From an uncultured Lutibacter sp. (GTDB lineage: Bacteria; Bacteroidota; Bacteroidia; Flavobacteriales; Flavobacteriaceae): DNA of 14,658 nt. How positions within the stretch are numbered: position 1 is the first letter of the stretch; every line of letters begins with the position of its first letter. The translations under genes were made by a program, and so were the position numbers. Shown piece by piece: positions 1 to 7,077 of this stretch. Under the pieces are notes generated by a model. The model saw only the letters and a program-made list of their open reading frames with translations, had not been told where the DNA came from and did not search any database. The DNA lies in the NCBI GenBank assembly GCA_913061425.1, contig CAJXUO010000004.1:1-14658 (forward strand), in the 5' to 3' direction.

Positions 1-47
1 GCAGCTGTGGTTAATAACATAGCAATAAATAAAAACTTTTTTACCAT
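1..47 (-). CDS. N-terminus of an exported protein, cut by the window edge
   Basis: Reading leftwards from an ATG at 47, the frame is open to base 1 and encodes MVKKFLFIAMLLTTA. This is a short basic start followed by a hydrophobic run ending in small residues, i.e. the beginning of a Sec signal peptide. Only 15 full codons are present, so function cannot be read directly. From memory of flavobacterial gene order, the gene downstream of NAD kinase is often an outer-membrane barrel-like protein (DUF6089-type) followed by uppS and bamA; that identity is inference only. A good Bacteroidota -7 element lies 15 bases upstream, supporting this start. Confidence 0.6.
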   Translation of the reverse strand, partial: MVKKFLFIAMLLTTA

Positions 48-61
48 AATAAAATAGCGTG

Positions 62-69
62 CAAATATA
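62..69 (-). promoter_or_regulatory. Probable -7 element for the exported-protein gene
   Basis: On the minus strand 69 to 62 reads TATATTTG, a full match to the Bacteroidota -7 consensus TAnnTTTG. No clear TTTG or TTG is seen 19 bases upstream, so only the -7 half is convincing. Transcription would begin near position 56, giving a leader of about ten bases before the ATG at 47. It implies that the exported-protein gene can be expressed separately from the CBS-NAD kinase pair upstream. Confidence 0.45.
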
Positions 70-158
70 GTTGTTTCTGTTCAGTTAAAATAAGATATTA
101 TACACTTTTTGATAACTGTTTTTATTCTAAAATATTGTGATAAAAGGAATTGTAGAAT

Positions 159-1046
159 TTATTTGTTTCTAGTGTCTTCTCCCCAAAGAAGTTTTTTTCT
201 AAGTGTTTGAATAAATGTTTGATTGTTTAACTCAATCATTTTGATTGTAAAAGGGGCCTTTTCTATAAAAATTTCAGTTTTACTATCTATAGTTGCAATT
301 CTAGAATCTAATGAAATGAAAAATGTATTTTCTCTACCGTGAACCTTCATCTTCAGTTTTGTATCATCAGGAATTACTAGAGGTCTAGCGTTTAGGTTAT
401 GAGGAGCAATAGGTGTTAAGATAAAGTTTTTGGCTTGTGGTGAAATAACAGGCCCTCCACAACTCAAAGAATAACCTGTTGATCCTGTTGGAGTCGCTAT
501 TATCAAGCCGTCTGCCCAATATGAAGTAAGATATTCATCGTCTACATAGGTCTCAATTGTAATCATAGAAGTGGTGTTTTTTCTACTAATTGTTATTTCG
601 TTTAGAGCGTAATTAAATTCGTCTATTTCATTAATTTCAGGCTCTGTTTTAACGGTTAATAGGCTGCGTTCTTTGATCGTGTAGTTTTTGTTATAAAGGG
701 ATTCTATAACCTCAGAAATTTCTTCTTTGTTTACGGTTGCTAAAAATCCTAAGCGCCCAATATTCACTCCAATTACAGGAATGTTGGAGTCTCTTAAATA
801 CATAATAGAACGCAATACTGTACCATCTCCACCAAGTGTGAACATGAAATCAAAACTACTGTCCAAATCACTATGGTTATTATAAGTTTTGTAATCTACT
901 GAAATGTCAATAGAAGATTGAATGAGTTTTGAGAAGCGCTCTTCAATATGAATCTCTGAGTTTTTCAGTTTCAATGCCTCTAATAATTCTTTTATGTATT
1001 TTTCAGCATCTTGACTGAAATAATGTCCGTAAATTGCTATTTTCAT
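159..1046 (-). CDS. nadK: NAD kinase
   Basis: Phosphorylates NAD to NADP in the cytoplasm, using ATP or polyphosphate. The 295-residue protein has the family hallmarks in order: the GGDGT nucleotide-binding motif at residues 72-76, NIGRLGFL at about 95-102, the ALNEITI segment with the NE pair at 149-150, and the glycine-rich PTGSTGYSLSCGGP at 186-199, followed by HNLNARPLVIP at 216-226. Length and order are normal for bacterial NAD kinases. The ATG at 1046 is only 3 bases after the stop of the CBS-domain gene upstream, so the two are almost certainly cotranscribed and perhaps translationally coupled. NadE, which makes the substrate NAD, is also in this window but far away and not in the same operon. 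I am very sure of the family. Confidence 0.96.
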   Translation of the reverse strand: MKIAIYGHYFSQDAEKYIKELLEALKLKNSEIHIEERFSKLIQSSIDISVDYKTYNNHSDLDSSFDFMFTLGGDGTVLRSIMYLRDSNIPVIGVNIGRLGFLATVNKEEISEVIESLYNKNYTIKERSLLTVKTEPEINEIDEFNYALNEITISRKNTTSMITIETYVDDEYLTSYWADGLIIATPTGSTGYSLSCGGPVISPQAKNFILTPIAPHNLNARPLVIPDDTKLKMKVHGRENTFFISLDSRIATIDSKTEIFIEKAPFTIKMIELNNQTFIQTLRKKLLWGEDTRNK

Positions 1047-1049
1047 GCG

Positions 1050-1709
1050 TTACATGTTTAAATATTTTTGAAGATAATCTGATCGATCTTTTAATTCTTC
1101 TAAAAATAAATCTTCCTTATGTTTGGTCAATAAATTATAACCATATCTTCTAAAAGACTGTATAATTTCGTTAATTTCTTCAGATGAAATTTTAAGTGTA
1201 ATCCTTACCAAACCGTTTTTATATCCTGAAATAAAGATGCCAACTAATTTTGCATCGTTAGACTCTACTATTTGTGATATTTCACTAAAAGAATAATCTC
1301 TTTCACCTTTTTCTATTACAAGAAAAAACCCATCTTTATTCAAAAGAGGTGTGTCGTTAAAGTAGTGCAATACATCAGATAGTTCGTAATAACCAGCATA
1401 TTTGTGATCCTCAGAAAGGATAGGTAGAATATTGGTTTCGCAAGCCGAAAATTTCTTCAAAATATCCATCCAATTATCATTAATTCCAATGTGGAAATTC
1501 TCAATAATATCTTTATAATCTTCAATTTTGTGAGTGTCATCTTCAATGGCTCTGATGTCACTTTCCATAATACACCCAACTAAAAAATCACCTCTTATTA
1601 TAAGTATGTGAGAAAACGAAAAACTATTTAATAGTTTTTTGGCATCTGCAATTGTACTATTAAAAGTAAGTGCTTCTATGTCTTTTGATATGTACTCTGA
1701 TATTTTCAT
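1050..1709 (-). CDS. CBS-pair protein with a C-terminal ACT-like region
   Basis: A 219-residue cytoplasmic protein with no signal peptide or membrane segment. Two CBS-like repeats can be followed at roughly residues 10-60 (FSHILIIRGDFLVGCIMESDIRA) and 80-125 (ETNILPILSEDHKYAGYYEL). After them a beta-alpha-beta stretch at about 130-195 (FFLVIEKGERDYSFSEIS ... RITLKISSEEINEII) resembles an ACT domain. Such pairs usually bind adenine nucleotides, so a nucleotide-sensing role beside NAD kinase is plausible but inferred. I chose the ATG at 1709 (MKISEYISKDIEAL) because the protein core begins there. An in-frame ATG at 1739 would add ten residues and leave almost no leader after the promoter at 1749-1756. 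No specific function is known to me. Confidence 0.82.
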   Translation of the reverse strand: MKISEYISKDIEALTFNSTIADAKKLLNSFSFSHILIIRGDFLVGCIMESDIRAIEDDTHKIEDYKDIIENFHIGINDNWMDILKKFSACETNILPILSEDHKYAGYYELSDVLHYFNDTPLLNKDGFFLVIEKGERDYSFSEISQIVESNDAKLVGIFISGYKNGLVRITLKISSEEINEIIQSFRRYGYNLLTKHKEDLFLEELKDRSDYLQKYLNM

Positions 1710-1748
1710 ATATTCACGAATATACTTTAAATAAATCAAAAATTAATC

Positions 1749-1756
1749 CAAATTTA
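1749..1756 (-). promoter_or_regulatory. Probable -7 element for the CBS-nadK operon
   Basis: Minus strand 1756 to 1749 reads TAAATTTG, matching TAnnTTTG. No good -33 TTTG is seen at the usual distance. Start of transcription near 1743 would give a leader of about 34 bases to the ATG at 1709. It sits back to back with the pdxJ promoter. Confidence 0.4.
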
Positions 1757-1780
1757 ATTTTCAACTAAAAAAAATAAGAT

Positions 1781-1814
1781 TTTGATTTGATTATTCATTT
1801 TTACGGTATTTTTG
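1781..1814 (+). promoter_or_regulatory. pdxJ promoter
   Basis: The -7 element TATTTTTG at 1807-1814 is a full match to TAnnTTTG. TTTG copies lie at 1786-1789 (17-base spacer) and 1781-1784 (22-base spacer), either of which could serve as the -33 element. The -7 element falls 14 bases before the ATG at 1829, which supports that start over an in-frame ATG at 1787 lying between the two promoter halves. Confidence 0.65.
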
Positions 1815-1828
1815 TAAAAAACATTCTG

Positions 1829-2545
1829 ATGACAAAGTTAAGCGTAAATATTAATAAAATAGCAACTTTAAGAAATTCTAGAGGAGGAAATACACCAAGT
1901 GTTGTAAAAGTATCTGAAGATATTCAAAGATTTGGTGCTGAAGGAATCACGATTCACCCTCGGCCAGACGAAAGGCATATTCGATATCAAGATGCATTTG
2001 ATTTAATCCCTACAATTAAAACCGAATATAATATTGAAGGAAATCCTATCAAAAAATTTATTGATTTAGTGTTGGCAGTTAAGCCAACTCAAGTAACTCT
2101 TGTTCCAGATTCAGTAGATGCAATTACTTCAAATGCAGGTTGGGACAGCATTAAAAATGAATCTTTTTTAACTGAAGTTATCTCTGAGTTTAAACGAAAT
2201 AATATTCGGACATCCATTTTTATTGATGCAGATTTGAAAATGATTGAAAATGCAGTAAAAACAGGTGCTGATAGAATTGAATTATATACAGAAGAGTTTG
2301 CTTCTGAATTTGAAAAAGGAAATAAACAAGCGATAAACCCTTATATAGAAGCCTCTAAATTGTCTCATAGTTTAGGGATGAAAGTAAATGCAGGACACGA
2401 TTTAAATTTAGATAATATTCATTTTTTTGCTCAGCAAATGCCTTATTTAGATGAAGTCTCAATCGGTCATGCTTTGATCTCAGAATCTCTTTATTTAGGA
2501 TTGGAAAATGTTGTAAATATGTATTTACATAAATTGAAAGGGTAA
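1829..2545 (+). CDS. pdxJ: Pyridoxine 5'-phosphate synthase
   Basis: Condenses 1-deoxy-D-xylulose 5-phosphate with 3-amino-2-oxopropyl phosphate to pyridoxine 5'-phosphate, the ring-closing step of the DXP-dependent vitamin B6 pathway. The protein is 238 residues, the usual length. It opens with LSVNINKIATLRNSRGG and carries ITIHPRPDERHI (His43, equivalent to the catalytic His45 of E. coli), Glu70 in YNIEGN, Glu151 in RIELYT, His190 in AGHDLNLDN and His214 in SIGHALI. The phosphate-binding loop is slightly different from the proteobacterial HLREDRRHI, as in other Bacteroidota. The start at 1829 is chosen because homology begins at MTKLSV and the promoter -7 box lies just upstream. The gene is first in a plus-strand unit with the hydrolase at 2689. 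Confidence 0.96.
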   Translation: MTKLSVNINKIATLRNSRGGNTPSVVKVSEDIQRFGAEGITIHPRPDERHIRYQDAFDLIPTIKTEYNIEGNPIKKFIDLVLAVKPTQVTLVPDSVDAITSNAGWDSIKNESFLTEVISEFKRNNIRTSIFIDADLKMIENAVKTGADRIELYTEEFASEFEKGNKQAINPYIEASKLSHSLGMKVNAGHDLNLDNIHFFAQQMPYLDEVSIGHALISESLYLGLENVVNMYLHKLKG

Positions 2546-2580
2546 AAGGTTAAGAGTAATAGGTGAAAGTAGAACGGACT

Positions 2581-2668
2581 GTGTCACTTCGACGAAGGAG
2601 AAGTTGCATCTTGAAATCACGTTATCATTGTGATGAGATCTCTCCTCGTTCCTCGTTCGAAATAACAC
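2581..2668. repeat. Imperfect palindromic intergenic repeat
   Basis: An 88-base block between pdxJ and the hydrolase. Its left arm begins GTGTCACTTCGACGAAGGAG and its right arm ends TCCTCGTTCGAAATAACAC. The reverse complement of the right arm (GTGTTATTTCGAACGAGGA...) matches the left arm at the ends with a short internal indel, and an inner pair ATCAC (2616-2620) / GTGAT (2630-2634) closes the hairpin. The composition differs from the flanks. It resembles dispersed TTCGA-type elements I recall from many flavobacterial genomes. It contains no gene. It lies in the transcript of the pdxJ-hydrolase unit and could fold into an RNA hairpin. Copy number cannot be judged from one copy. Confidence 0.7.
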
Positions 2669-2688
2669 TACTCAAATATAAAAATAAT

Positions 2689-3456
2689 ATGGAATTATTA
2701 CACTCACGAATTTTAGGTACAGGAACTCCTTTTTTAATTCTTCACGGATTTTTAGGGATGGGAGATAACTGGAAAACTTTGGGAAATAAATTTGCCGAAA
2801 ATCATGAAGTGCATTTAGTTGATCAGCGAAACCATGGACGTAGTTTCCATTCAGAGGATTTTAGTTATGATGACTTGGTTAATGATCTTAATAATTACAT
2901 TGAACATTATAAATTAGATAAAATTATTCTTCTTGGGCATTCTATGGGAGGAAAAACAGCGATGTATTTTGCCGTAAACTATCCAGAAAAAGTTGATAAA
3001 TTAATCATAGCAGATATTTCTCCGAGAGTCTATCCTGCACACCATCAAGATATTTTGAAAGCATTGAATATGGTTAATTTTGATGTGCAAAAATCTAGAA
3101 ATGAAATTGAAGCGGTTTTAGAAAATTATATTCCACAATTTGGTGTACGTCAATTTTTAATGAAAAACATTGTGAGAAAAGGGAATGACAATTTTGATTT
3201 CAGATTCAATTTAGAGGCTTTAATAACCAACTATGAAGAAATTACGGTTAGTTTACCTCCTTTTACTCAATTTGAAGGTGAAACCCTTTTTTTAAGCGGA
3301 GAAAAATCAGGATATATTGGAATTGATGATGAACCTTTAATAGCGGCTCACTTTCCAAAAGCTACAATAGTAACTGTCAAAAATGCAGGTCATTGGCTTC
3401 ATGCCGATAATCCAAGTGATTTTTATGATGAAACTGTCAGGTTTTTAGTTGAATAA
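2689..3456 (+). CDS. Alpha/beta-hydrolase fold esterase, YbfF-like
   Basis: A 255-residue cytoplasmic hydrolase. The oxyanion-side motif LILHGFLG is at 17-24, DQRNHGRS at 45-52, the nucleophile elbow GHSMGG at 83-88 with Ser85, and the catalytic His235 in NAGHWLHADNP. The acidic member is probably Asp109 in IADISPR, as in the YbfF esterases, though this is inferred from position. Substrate is unknown; relatives act on short acyl or acyl-CoA esters. The frame is open upstream to an ATG at 2563, but that extension is the translated palindromic repeat and is arginine- and serine-rich nonsense, so I take MELLHSRILG at 2689 as the start. I see no separate promoter; expression probably continues from pdxJ. 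Confidence 0.88.
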   Translation: MELLHSRILGTGTPFLILHGFLGMGDNWKTLGNKFAENHEVHLVDQRNHGRSFHSEDFSYDDLVNDLNNYIEHYKLDKIILLGHSMGGKTAMYFAVNYPEKVDKLIIADISPRVYPAHHQDILKALNMVNFDVQKSRNEIEAVLENYIPQFGVRQFLMKNIVRKGNDNFDFRFNLEALITNYEEITVSLPPFTQFEGETLFLSGEKSGYIGIDDEPLIAAHFPKATIVTVKNAGHWLHADNPSDFYDETVRFLVE

Positions 3457-3501
3457 CCGTTTGGCATAGTTATCGTTATTAGTGTATGAAAATACATATA
3501 A

Positions 3502-3849
3502 ATGAAAATCATATTTAAAATTATATTCACTGCATTAGCAGTATTGGTCTTAGCACATTTTTTACCTGGAGTAGCCCTTGCAAAACCTGAATCTGCAATA
3601 TATGTTGCAATAGTTTTAGGATTGTTGCGAATTACAGTAAAACCATTGTTAATCTTTTTTACACTTCCTGCAACCATTGTAAGTTTAGGCTTATTTCTGT
3701 TTGTAATAAACGCAGTAGTTGTCTTAATTGCCGATTATTTTGTAGACGGTTTTGCCGTTAGTGGATTTTGGATAGCATTACTCTTCAGTATACTCTTATC
3801 ATTTTTACAATCAGTACTTTATTCTTTCTTAAAAGAAAAGAAAAAATAG
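3502..3849 (+). CDS. Small four-helix membrane protein, phage holin family IV-like (YvlD type)
   Basis: A 115-residue, almost wholly hydrophobic protein with four predicted transmembrane segments at about 3-25, 32-50, 52-77 and 86-110, ending in a basic tail (LKEKKK). The segment TVKPLLIFFTLPATIVSLGL followed by a hydrophobic run with INA is characteristic of the PF04020 group, which shares the name of a mycobacterial phage holin superfamily but is mostly chromosomal and of unknown role. Nothing nearby is phage-like, so I do not read it as a lysis protein. It lies 45 bases after the hydrolase and probably shares its transcript. I see no convincing promoter in the gap. Confidence 0.82.
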   Translation: MKIIFKIIFTALAVLVLAHFLPGVALAKPESAIYVAIVLGLLRITVKPLLIFFTLPATIVSLGLFLFVINAVVVLIADYFVDGFAVSGFWIALLFSILLSFLQSVLYSFLKEKKK

Positions 3850-3869
3850 TGAAATTGAATCAGTTATGA

Positions 3870-3900
3870 TTTGTATTAATGGAAAAAAGCACTAATTTCG
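3870..3900 (+). promoter_or_regulatory. tig promoter
   Basis: TTTG at 3870-3873, a 19-base spacer and TAATTTCG at 3893-3900, one mismatch from the Bacteroidota consensus TAnnTTTG. Transcription would start near 3906, leaving an A-rich leader of roughly 58 bases before the tig ATG at 3964. Spacing is exactly canonical. Confidence 0.65.
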
Positions 3901-3963
3901 CATCCGTATTTATTGAAAAATAAAGGCTCAAAAATAATAGACTACATATAAAATAATATCAAA

Positions 3964-5286
3964 ATGAACATTACCAAAGAAAATATTGATGCATTAAATG
4001 CAGTTGTGAAGATTGAAATTTCTGAAGCAGATTATCAAGTAAAAGTTGCTGAAGTATTGAAAGATTATTCAAAGAAAGCAAATATTCCTGGATTTAGAAA
4101 AGGAAATATTCCCTTAGGAATGATAAAAAAGCAATACGGAAAATCTATAATGATTGATGAGGTTAATAAATTGCTTCAAGAGTCATTAAACAAATTTTTG
4201 GTTGAAGAAAAACTGGACATTCTTGGAAATCCAATTCCGAAAATGAAAGATGATTTCTCTTGGGATGAAAAAGATTATTTATTTGAATTCGAATTAGGTT
4301 TAGCACCAGAATTTGATGTAAATCTTGATGCTAAGAAAAAAATAACTCAATACACAATCGTTGCTGATAAAGAATTAATCAATAAAGAAATAGTGAACTT
4401 ACAACAACGTTTTGGTAAGATGTCTGCTAGAGATGTGATTGCTAAAGGTGTTAATGTTACTGGAACATTTGTAAACGCAGAAAAAGAAATCGAGAAAAGT
4501 TTCAGCTTTGTATTAGAAGATATCAAAGGAAAGTCTAACCAAAAAGGTTTTATTGGTCAGAGTGTTGGTGCTGTTGTTGAATTAAAATCTAAAGGTTTGT
4601 TTGTAGATGAACATAAATTAATGGGAGCAACTGGTTTGACTCATGATGATGTTCAAGGATTAAACATTCCATTAACGTTTACAGTAGAAGATATTACGTT
4701 TACTGAATTGGCTGAATTAGATCAAGATTTCTTTGACAAGGTGTTGGGTAAAGATGCAATTACAACGGTATCTGAATTGAAAGATAAGATCAAAGCAGAT
4801 GCAGAAGGTCAATTTCAATCTCAAGCAGATCAACAATTATTAAATGCTATTACAGAATATTTTATTGACAATACGAAGTTTGATTTACCGTCAGATTTCT
4901 TAAAAAAATGGTTAGCAGTTTCTGGAGAGAATCCTTTAACTGAAGAGCAAGCTGTTGAGGAATTCAACCGTTCTGAAAAAGGTTTACGTTACCAATTAAT
5001 TGAAGGTAAACTTGTAAAAGGAAATAATTTACAAGTTACTTTTGAGGAATTAAAAGAGTATGCTAAAGGATTTATTAAAAGTCAAATGGCACAATACGGA
5101 AACATGAATCCTGAAGAAAAAGAATTAGAAGATATTTCTACAAGAGTTCTTGAAAATAAAGAGGAAGCGAAAAGATTGCAAGAGCAATTGATGAGTTCTA
5201 AATTGTTAGGTTTCTACAAAGAGAAAATGACATTTAAAACGAAAGAAGTTACTTACGAAAACTTTGTAAAAGAAGTGTATAAATAA
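3964..5286 (+). CDS. tig: Trigger factor, ribosome-associated chaperone
   Basis: Binds the ribosome exit tunnel and holds nascent chains. The 440-residue product begins MNITKENIDALNAVVKIEIS, and the N-terminal ribosome-binding domain carries the signature GFRKG at 43-47 followed by IPLGMIKKQYG. A divergent FKBP-like peptidyl-prolyl isomerase region spans about residues 135-235 (GTFVNAEKEIEKSFSFVLED ... KGFIGQSVGA), and a long helical C-terminal substrate-cradling domain runs from about 255 to the end. This is the short-loop, divergent form typical of Bacteroidota. It has its own promoter and ends at a strong terminator. The clpP-clpX genes that commonly follow tig lie 1.9 kb further on, beyond an opposite-strand cassette. 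Confidence 0.95.
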   Translation: MNITKENIDALNAVVKIEISEADYQVKVAEVLKDYSKKANIPGFRKGNIPLGMIKKQYGKSIMIDEVNKLLQESLNKFLVEEKLDILGNPIPKMKDDFSWDEKDYLFEFELGLAPEFDVNLDAKKKITQYTIVADKELINKEIVNLQQRFGKMSARDVIAKGVNVTGTFVNAEKEIEKSFSFVLEDIKGKSNQKGFIGQSVGAVVELKSKGLFVDEHKLMGATGLTHDDVQGLNIPLTFTVEDITFTELAELDQDFFDKVLGKDAITTVSELKDKIKADAEGQFQSQADQQLLNAITEYFIDNTKFDLPSDFLKKWLAVSGENPLTEEQAVEEFNRSEKGLRYQLIEGKLVKGNNLQVTFEELKEYAKGFIKSQMAQYGNMNPEEKELEDISTRVLENKEEAKRLQEQLMSSKLLGFYKEKMTFKTKEVTYENFVKEVYK

Positions 5287-5293
5287 AAATTTT

Positions 5294-5313
5294 ATTCCTG
5301 CGAAGGCAGGAAT
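5294..5313. repeat. Perfect 8-bp-arm palindrome, dispersed-repeat type
   Basis: ATTCCTGC (5294-5301), loop GAAG, GCAGGAAT (5306-5313): a perfect inverted repeat eight bases after the tig stop. The CCTGCGAAGGCAGG core is a sequence I recall as a widely dispersed intergenic palindrome in Bacteroidota and other bacteria. It lacks a T-tract, so it is not a terminator in itself, but it precedes one by ten bases. Confidence 0.65.
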
Positions 5314-5322
5314 CTAAGAATT

Positions 5323-5352
5323 AAAAAGCCTTGAGAAATCAAGGCTTTTTTT
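5323..5352. terminator. Bidirectional intrinsic terminator between tig and the ykgJ-like gene
   Basis: AAAAAGCCTTGA (5323-5334), a GAAA tetraloop and TCAAGGCTTTTT (5339-5350) form a perfect 12-bp stem. The plus-strand read ends in a run of seven T, and the minus-strand read ends in five T from the A-run of the left arm. It lies between the tig stop (5286) and the end of the convergent gene (5362), so it can stop transcription from both sides. Confidence 0.92.
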
Positions 5353-5361
5353 AGTGAATTA

Positions 5362-6228
5362 CTATTCCTTAGCGCCATGGCTCTTTGCAGTTTCTATCCA
5401 ATGTTCAGAAATTTCCTTTGCGTCCGCTCCTAAGCCTCTAGCCAAATGTAATGCTACACCCATAATTAAAACAGAAGCATCATGAAGTTCTTGTGGTGTT
5501 TGTAGGTTTCCAAACTTTTCTTGCGCTTTTAATAGTAGTAAATCATTGTGTTTTTGAGCAAAAGTAGTTGGATTCTCAATGTTATCGTTTATTGCAGGTA
5601 ACATCAAGCAGTCTATCCATTCTTCACCTATTCTTGCTGCTAATAACTCAGGAAGTTCGTTTCCTATTTCTCTCCATACACTTAATGTTTTCGTGTCTCC
5701 AGATGCAGCTAATCCTGAGTCTAAAAGTAACTCAAAGGCAATATCAGCAATGTTTTGCATTATAATTAAATATTCATCTTGAGCCTTTTCGAATGGATCT
5801 GCTTCCTGTCCTTTAAGATATTCACCTACACTAAGTTTGGGTAATTCTAGAACTTCAGAGCAGTCTGTCAAACAAGGGAATGTATCTCCTTGGTAAATAT
5901 AATGTGTTTTATTAGATTGTATTTGACGGCCTAATGGATATAGACGACACGCTAATGGGCGACCCAAATGGACGCTACAACCTACATTCTCTACATATTG
6001 GCTACATGCTTGTTGCCCTTTTTTATCGGGTTTTCCGTTAAAGCGCAATCGAATACCACCAAACTCACAATACAAATCACGAAATTCTCTTGAAGTAATT
6101 TTCTTTTCTTTACTGAAACTTAGTAACTCCCATGGATTAAGCATTACAGTTTTACCAAAACAGCAAGTTCCAGATCGGGAGCAGGTAAGTGGTAATATAC
6201 TTTGAGTATTGAGTTTAGTTACTTGCAT
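5362..6228 (-). CDS. YkgJ-like cysteine-cluster protein
   Basis: A 288-residue soluble protein whose N-terminal third carries a cysteine cluster: Cys16, Cys22-Cys23 (TCSRSGTCC), Cys54, Cys75, Cys84 (GCSVHLGRPLACRLYP, with Cys94), then Cys119 and Cys123. This matches the YkgJ family (PF03692), thought to bind zinc or an iron-sulphur centre, with no settled biochemical role. The C-terminal part, from about residue 125, is mostly helical and acidic, without motifs I recognise, and extends the protein well beyond the short YkgJ members. It is the last gene of a minus-strand cassette: the small membrane protein ends 17 bases upstream. The bidirectional terminator lies just beyond its stop. Confidence 0.85.
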   Translation of the reverse strand: MQVTKLNTQSILPLTCSRSGTCCFGKTVMLNPWELLSFSKEKKITSREFRDLYCEFGGIRLRFNGKPDKKGQQACSQYVENVGCSVHLGRPLACRLYPLGRQIQSNKTHYIYQGDTFPCLTDCSEVLELPKLSVGEYLKGQEADPFEKAQDEYLIIMQNIADIAFELLLDSGLAASGDTKTLSVWREIGNELPELLAARIGEEWIDCLMLPAINDNIENPTTFAQKHNDLLLLKAQEKFGNLQTPQELHDASVLIMGVALHLARGLGADAKEISEHWIETAKSHGAKE

Positions 6229-6245
6229 TTTTTAATACACTATAA

Positions 6246-6596
6246 TTAAGTAATTTTTGTTTTTAAGTGTTTAATAAGCATAATGGATGCCATAATTAGA
6301 TTAACTCCTAAAAACAAACTGCCAAATAGTAATAATTGAATGTAGTTATCATCATTTGTATTAGTGAATTCTGACAATTCAGATATTAAAGCCAAAACCA
6401 TAAATAGATTTAATAGTATAAATATTGAAGAAATAACAATTCCTAAAGTTGCTTTTTTTGAAATGAGTTGGTAGGTAAATATTGCCAATAAAACGATTGC
6501 AATTGGATTAAATAGATTGGAAGTTAAGATCCAATAGTATATAGTTGCGGCAATTAAATATAATTCTGTAATTTTTGAAATAATTTTTTTATTCAT
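6246..6596 (-). CDS. Small four-helix membrane protein of unknown function
   Basis: A 116-residue protein beginning MNKKIISKITELYLIAATIYY. Hydrophobic segments lie at about 9-25, 28-45, 50-72 and 87-108, with a short polar, acidic loop (SEFTNTNDDN) before the last, and a basic tail (KHLKTKIT), so an inner-membrane protein is likely. I do not recognise a family. The DNA is very A+T-rich (15 G or C in the 60 bases from 6301, by hand count), in contrast with the gene upstream. It lies 18 bases after the end of the interrupted winged-helix gene and 17 bases before the YkgJ-like gene, implying one transcript. Confidence 0.72.
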   Translation of the reverse strand: MNKKIISKITELYLIAATIYYWILTSNLFNPIAIVLLAIFTYQLISKKATLGIVISSIFILLNLFMVLALISELSEFTNTNDDNYIQLLLFGSLFLGVNLIMASIMLIKHLKTKIT

Positions 6597-6614
6597 GATA
6601 GCGTTTAGTTTTCA

Positions 6615-7049
6615 CTACACAATATTCTCCACACCTTGAAGTGTTACATAAAAACCTTGACCTTCTTTTTGACAAAACCCTTGACTTATGTTTTGGTTCA
6701 ATTGGTGACTTGGATTTGTGATTTTTACTTGTCGTGCAGCGCGCAAAGCATCTGTAACCTCTTTGGTCTTTATCATTTGCTATCCACGTTGTTGTAACCA
6801 AACTGCTGTACCTAAAAAGCGTCTACGTTGCTTGTCTATAGCATCGCGCTTGCGCAAAAAAGTAGAAAGGTTTTCTGTTGCAGCCTGTTCTGTAACTTGT
6901 GTAGTTTTTGGAGTGCTTTTTTTGCTCTCACTTTCCAGTTCTGGAATACGCGTCAACACTTTATCCAATTGTTCGGTTACCCAATCTTGGTCGCCTTCGC
7001 CAACAAATTCGATATTCCCAATTTTAAATTCTATACGAGCGTTTGCCAT
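6615..7049 (-). pseudogene. Winged-helix-like protein interrupted by an in-frame UAG at codon 90
   Basis: From the ATG at 7049 the frame encodes 89 residues (MANARIEFKIGNIEFVGEGD..., ending FLGTAVWLQQRG), meets TAG at 6780-6782, then continues in the same frame for 54 more residues (QMIKTKEVTDALRAARQVKI ... GFYVTLQGVENIV) to a second TAG at 6615-6617. The downstream half looks like real protein: a helical stretch followed by a wing-like GFCQKEGQGFYVTLQGVENI. From memory, homologs join the same two halves (TFLRK... FLATAVWL ... KDVTKAL) with an ordinary residue, probably Lys, at the UAG, so AAG to TAG would be a one-base change. Hand-counted G+C is about 40%, above the neighbouring membrane gene, suggesting acquisition. 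The promoter is intact. It could be a recent pseudogene, two products (reinitiation at the ATG at 6776), or a sequencing error. Confidence 0.75.
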
Positions 7050-7077
7050 TATTTTTTTAAAGATTTCTTCTCTCGTT

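Noticed and set aside
1787..1828. N-terminal extension of PdxJ from an upstream in-frame ATG
   Set aside because: The extension contains the promoter -7 box (1807-1814) and no PdxJ homology; MTKLSVNI at 1829 is the family start.
2563..2688. 42-residue N-terminal extension of the hydrolase
   Set aside because: It is the palindromic repeat read as protein; alpha/beta hydrolase homology begins at MELLHSRILG.
3423..3677. Minus-strand 84-codon frame over the holin-like gene
   Set aside because: Shadow of a clear membrane protein gene; it overlaps the hydrolase end and shows no domain.
3502..3849. Prophage lysis gene (holin)
   Set aside because: The name comes from a superfamily label; no endolysin, phage structural gene or integrase is nearby.
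6774..6785. Programmed UAG readthrough like the TMV leaky stop (UAG CAR YYA)
   Set aside because: The next codon CAA fits but the one after is ATG, and that rule is for eukaryotic translation; a plain nonsense mutation is simpler.
6589..6801. 70-codon minus-strand frame overlapping the 3' half of the interrupted gene
   Set aside because: It is a different frame from the protein-like one, rich in Arg, Lys, Ser and Cys without structure, and overlaps the start of the membrane protein gene.
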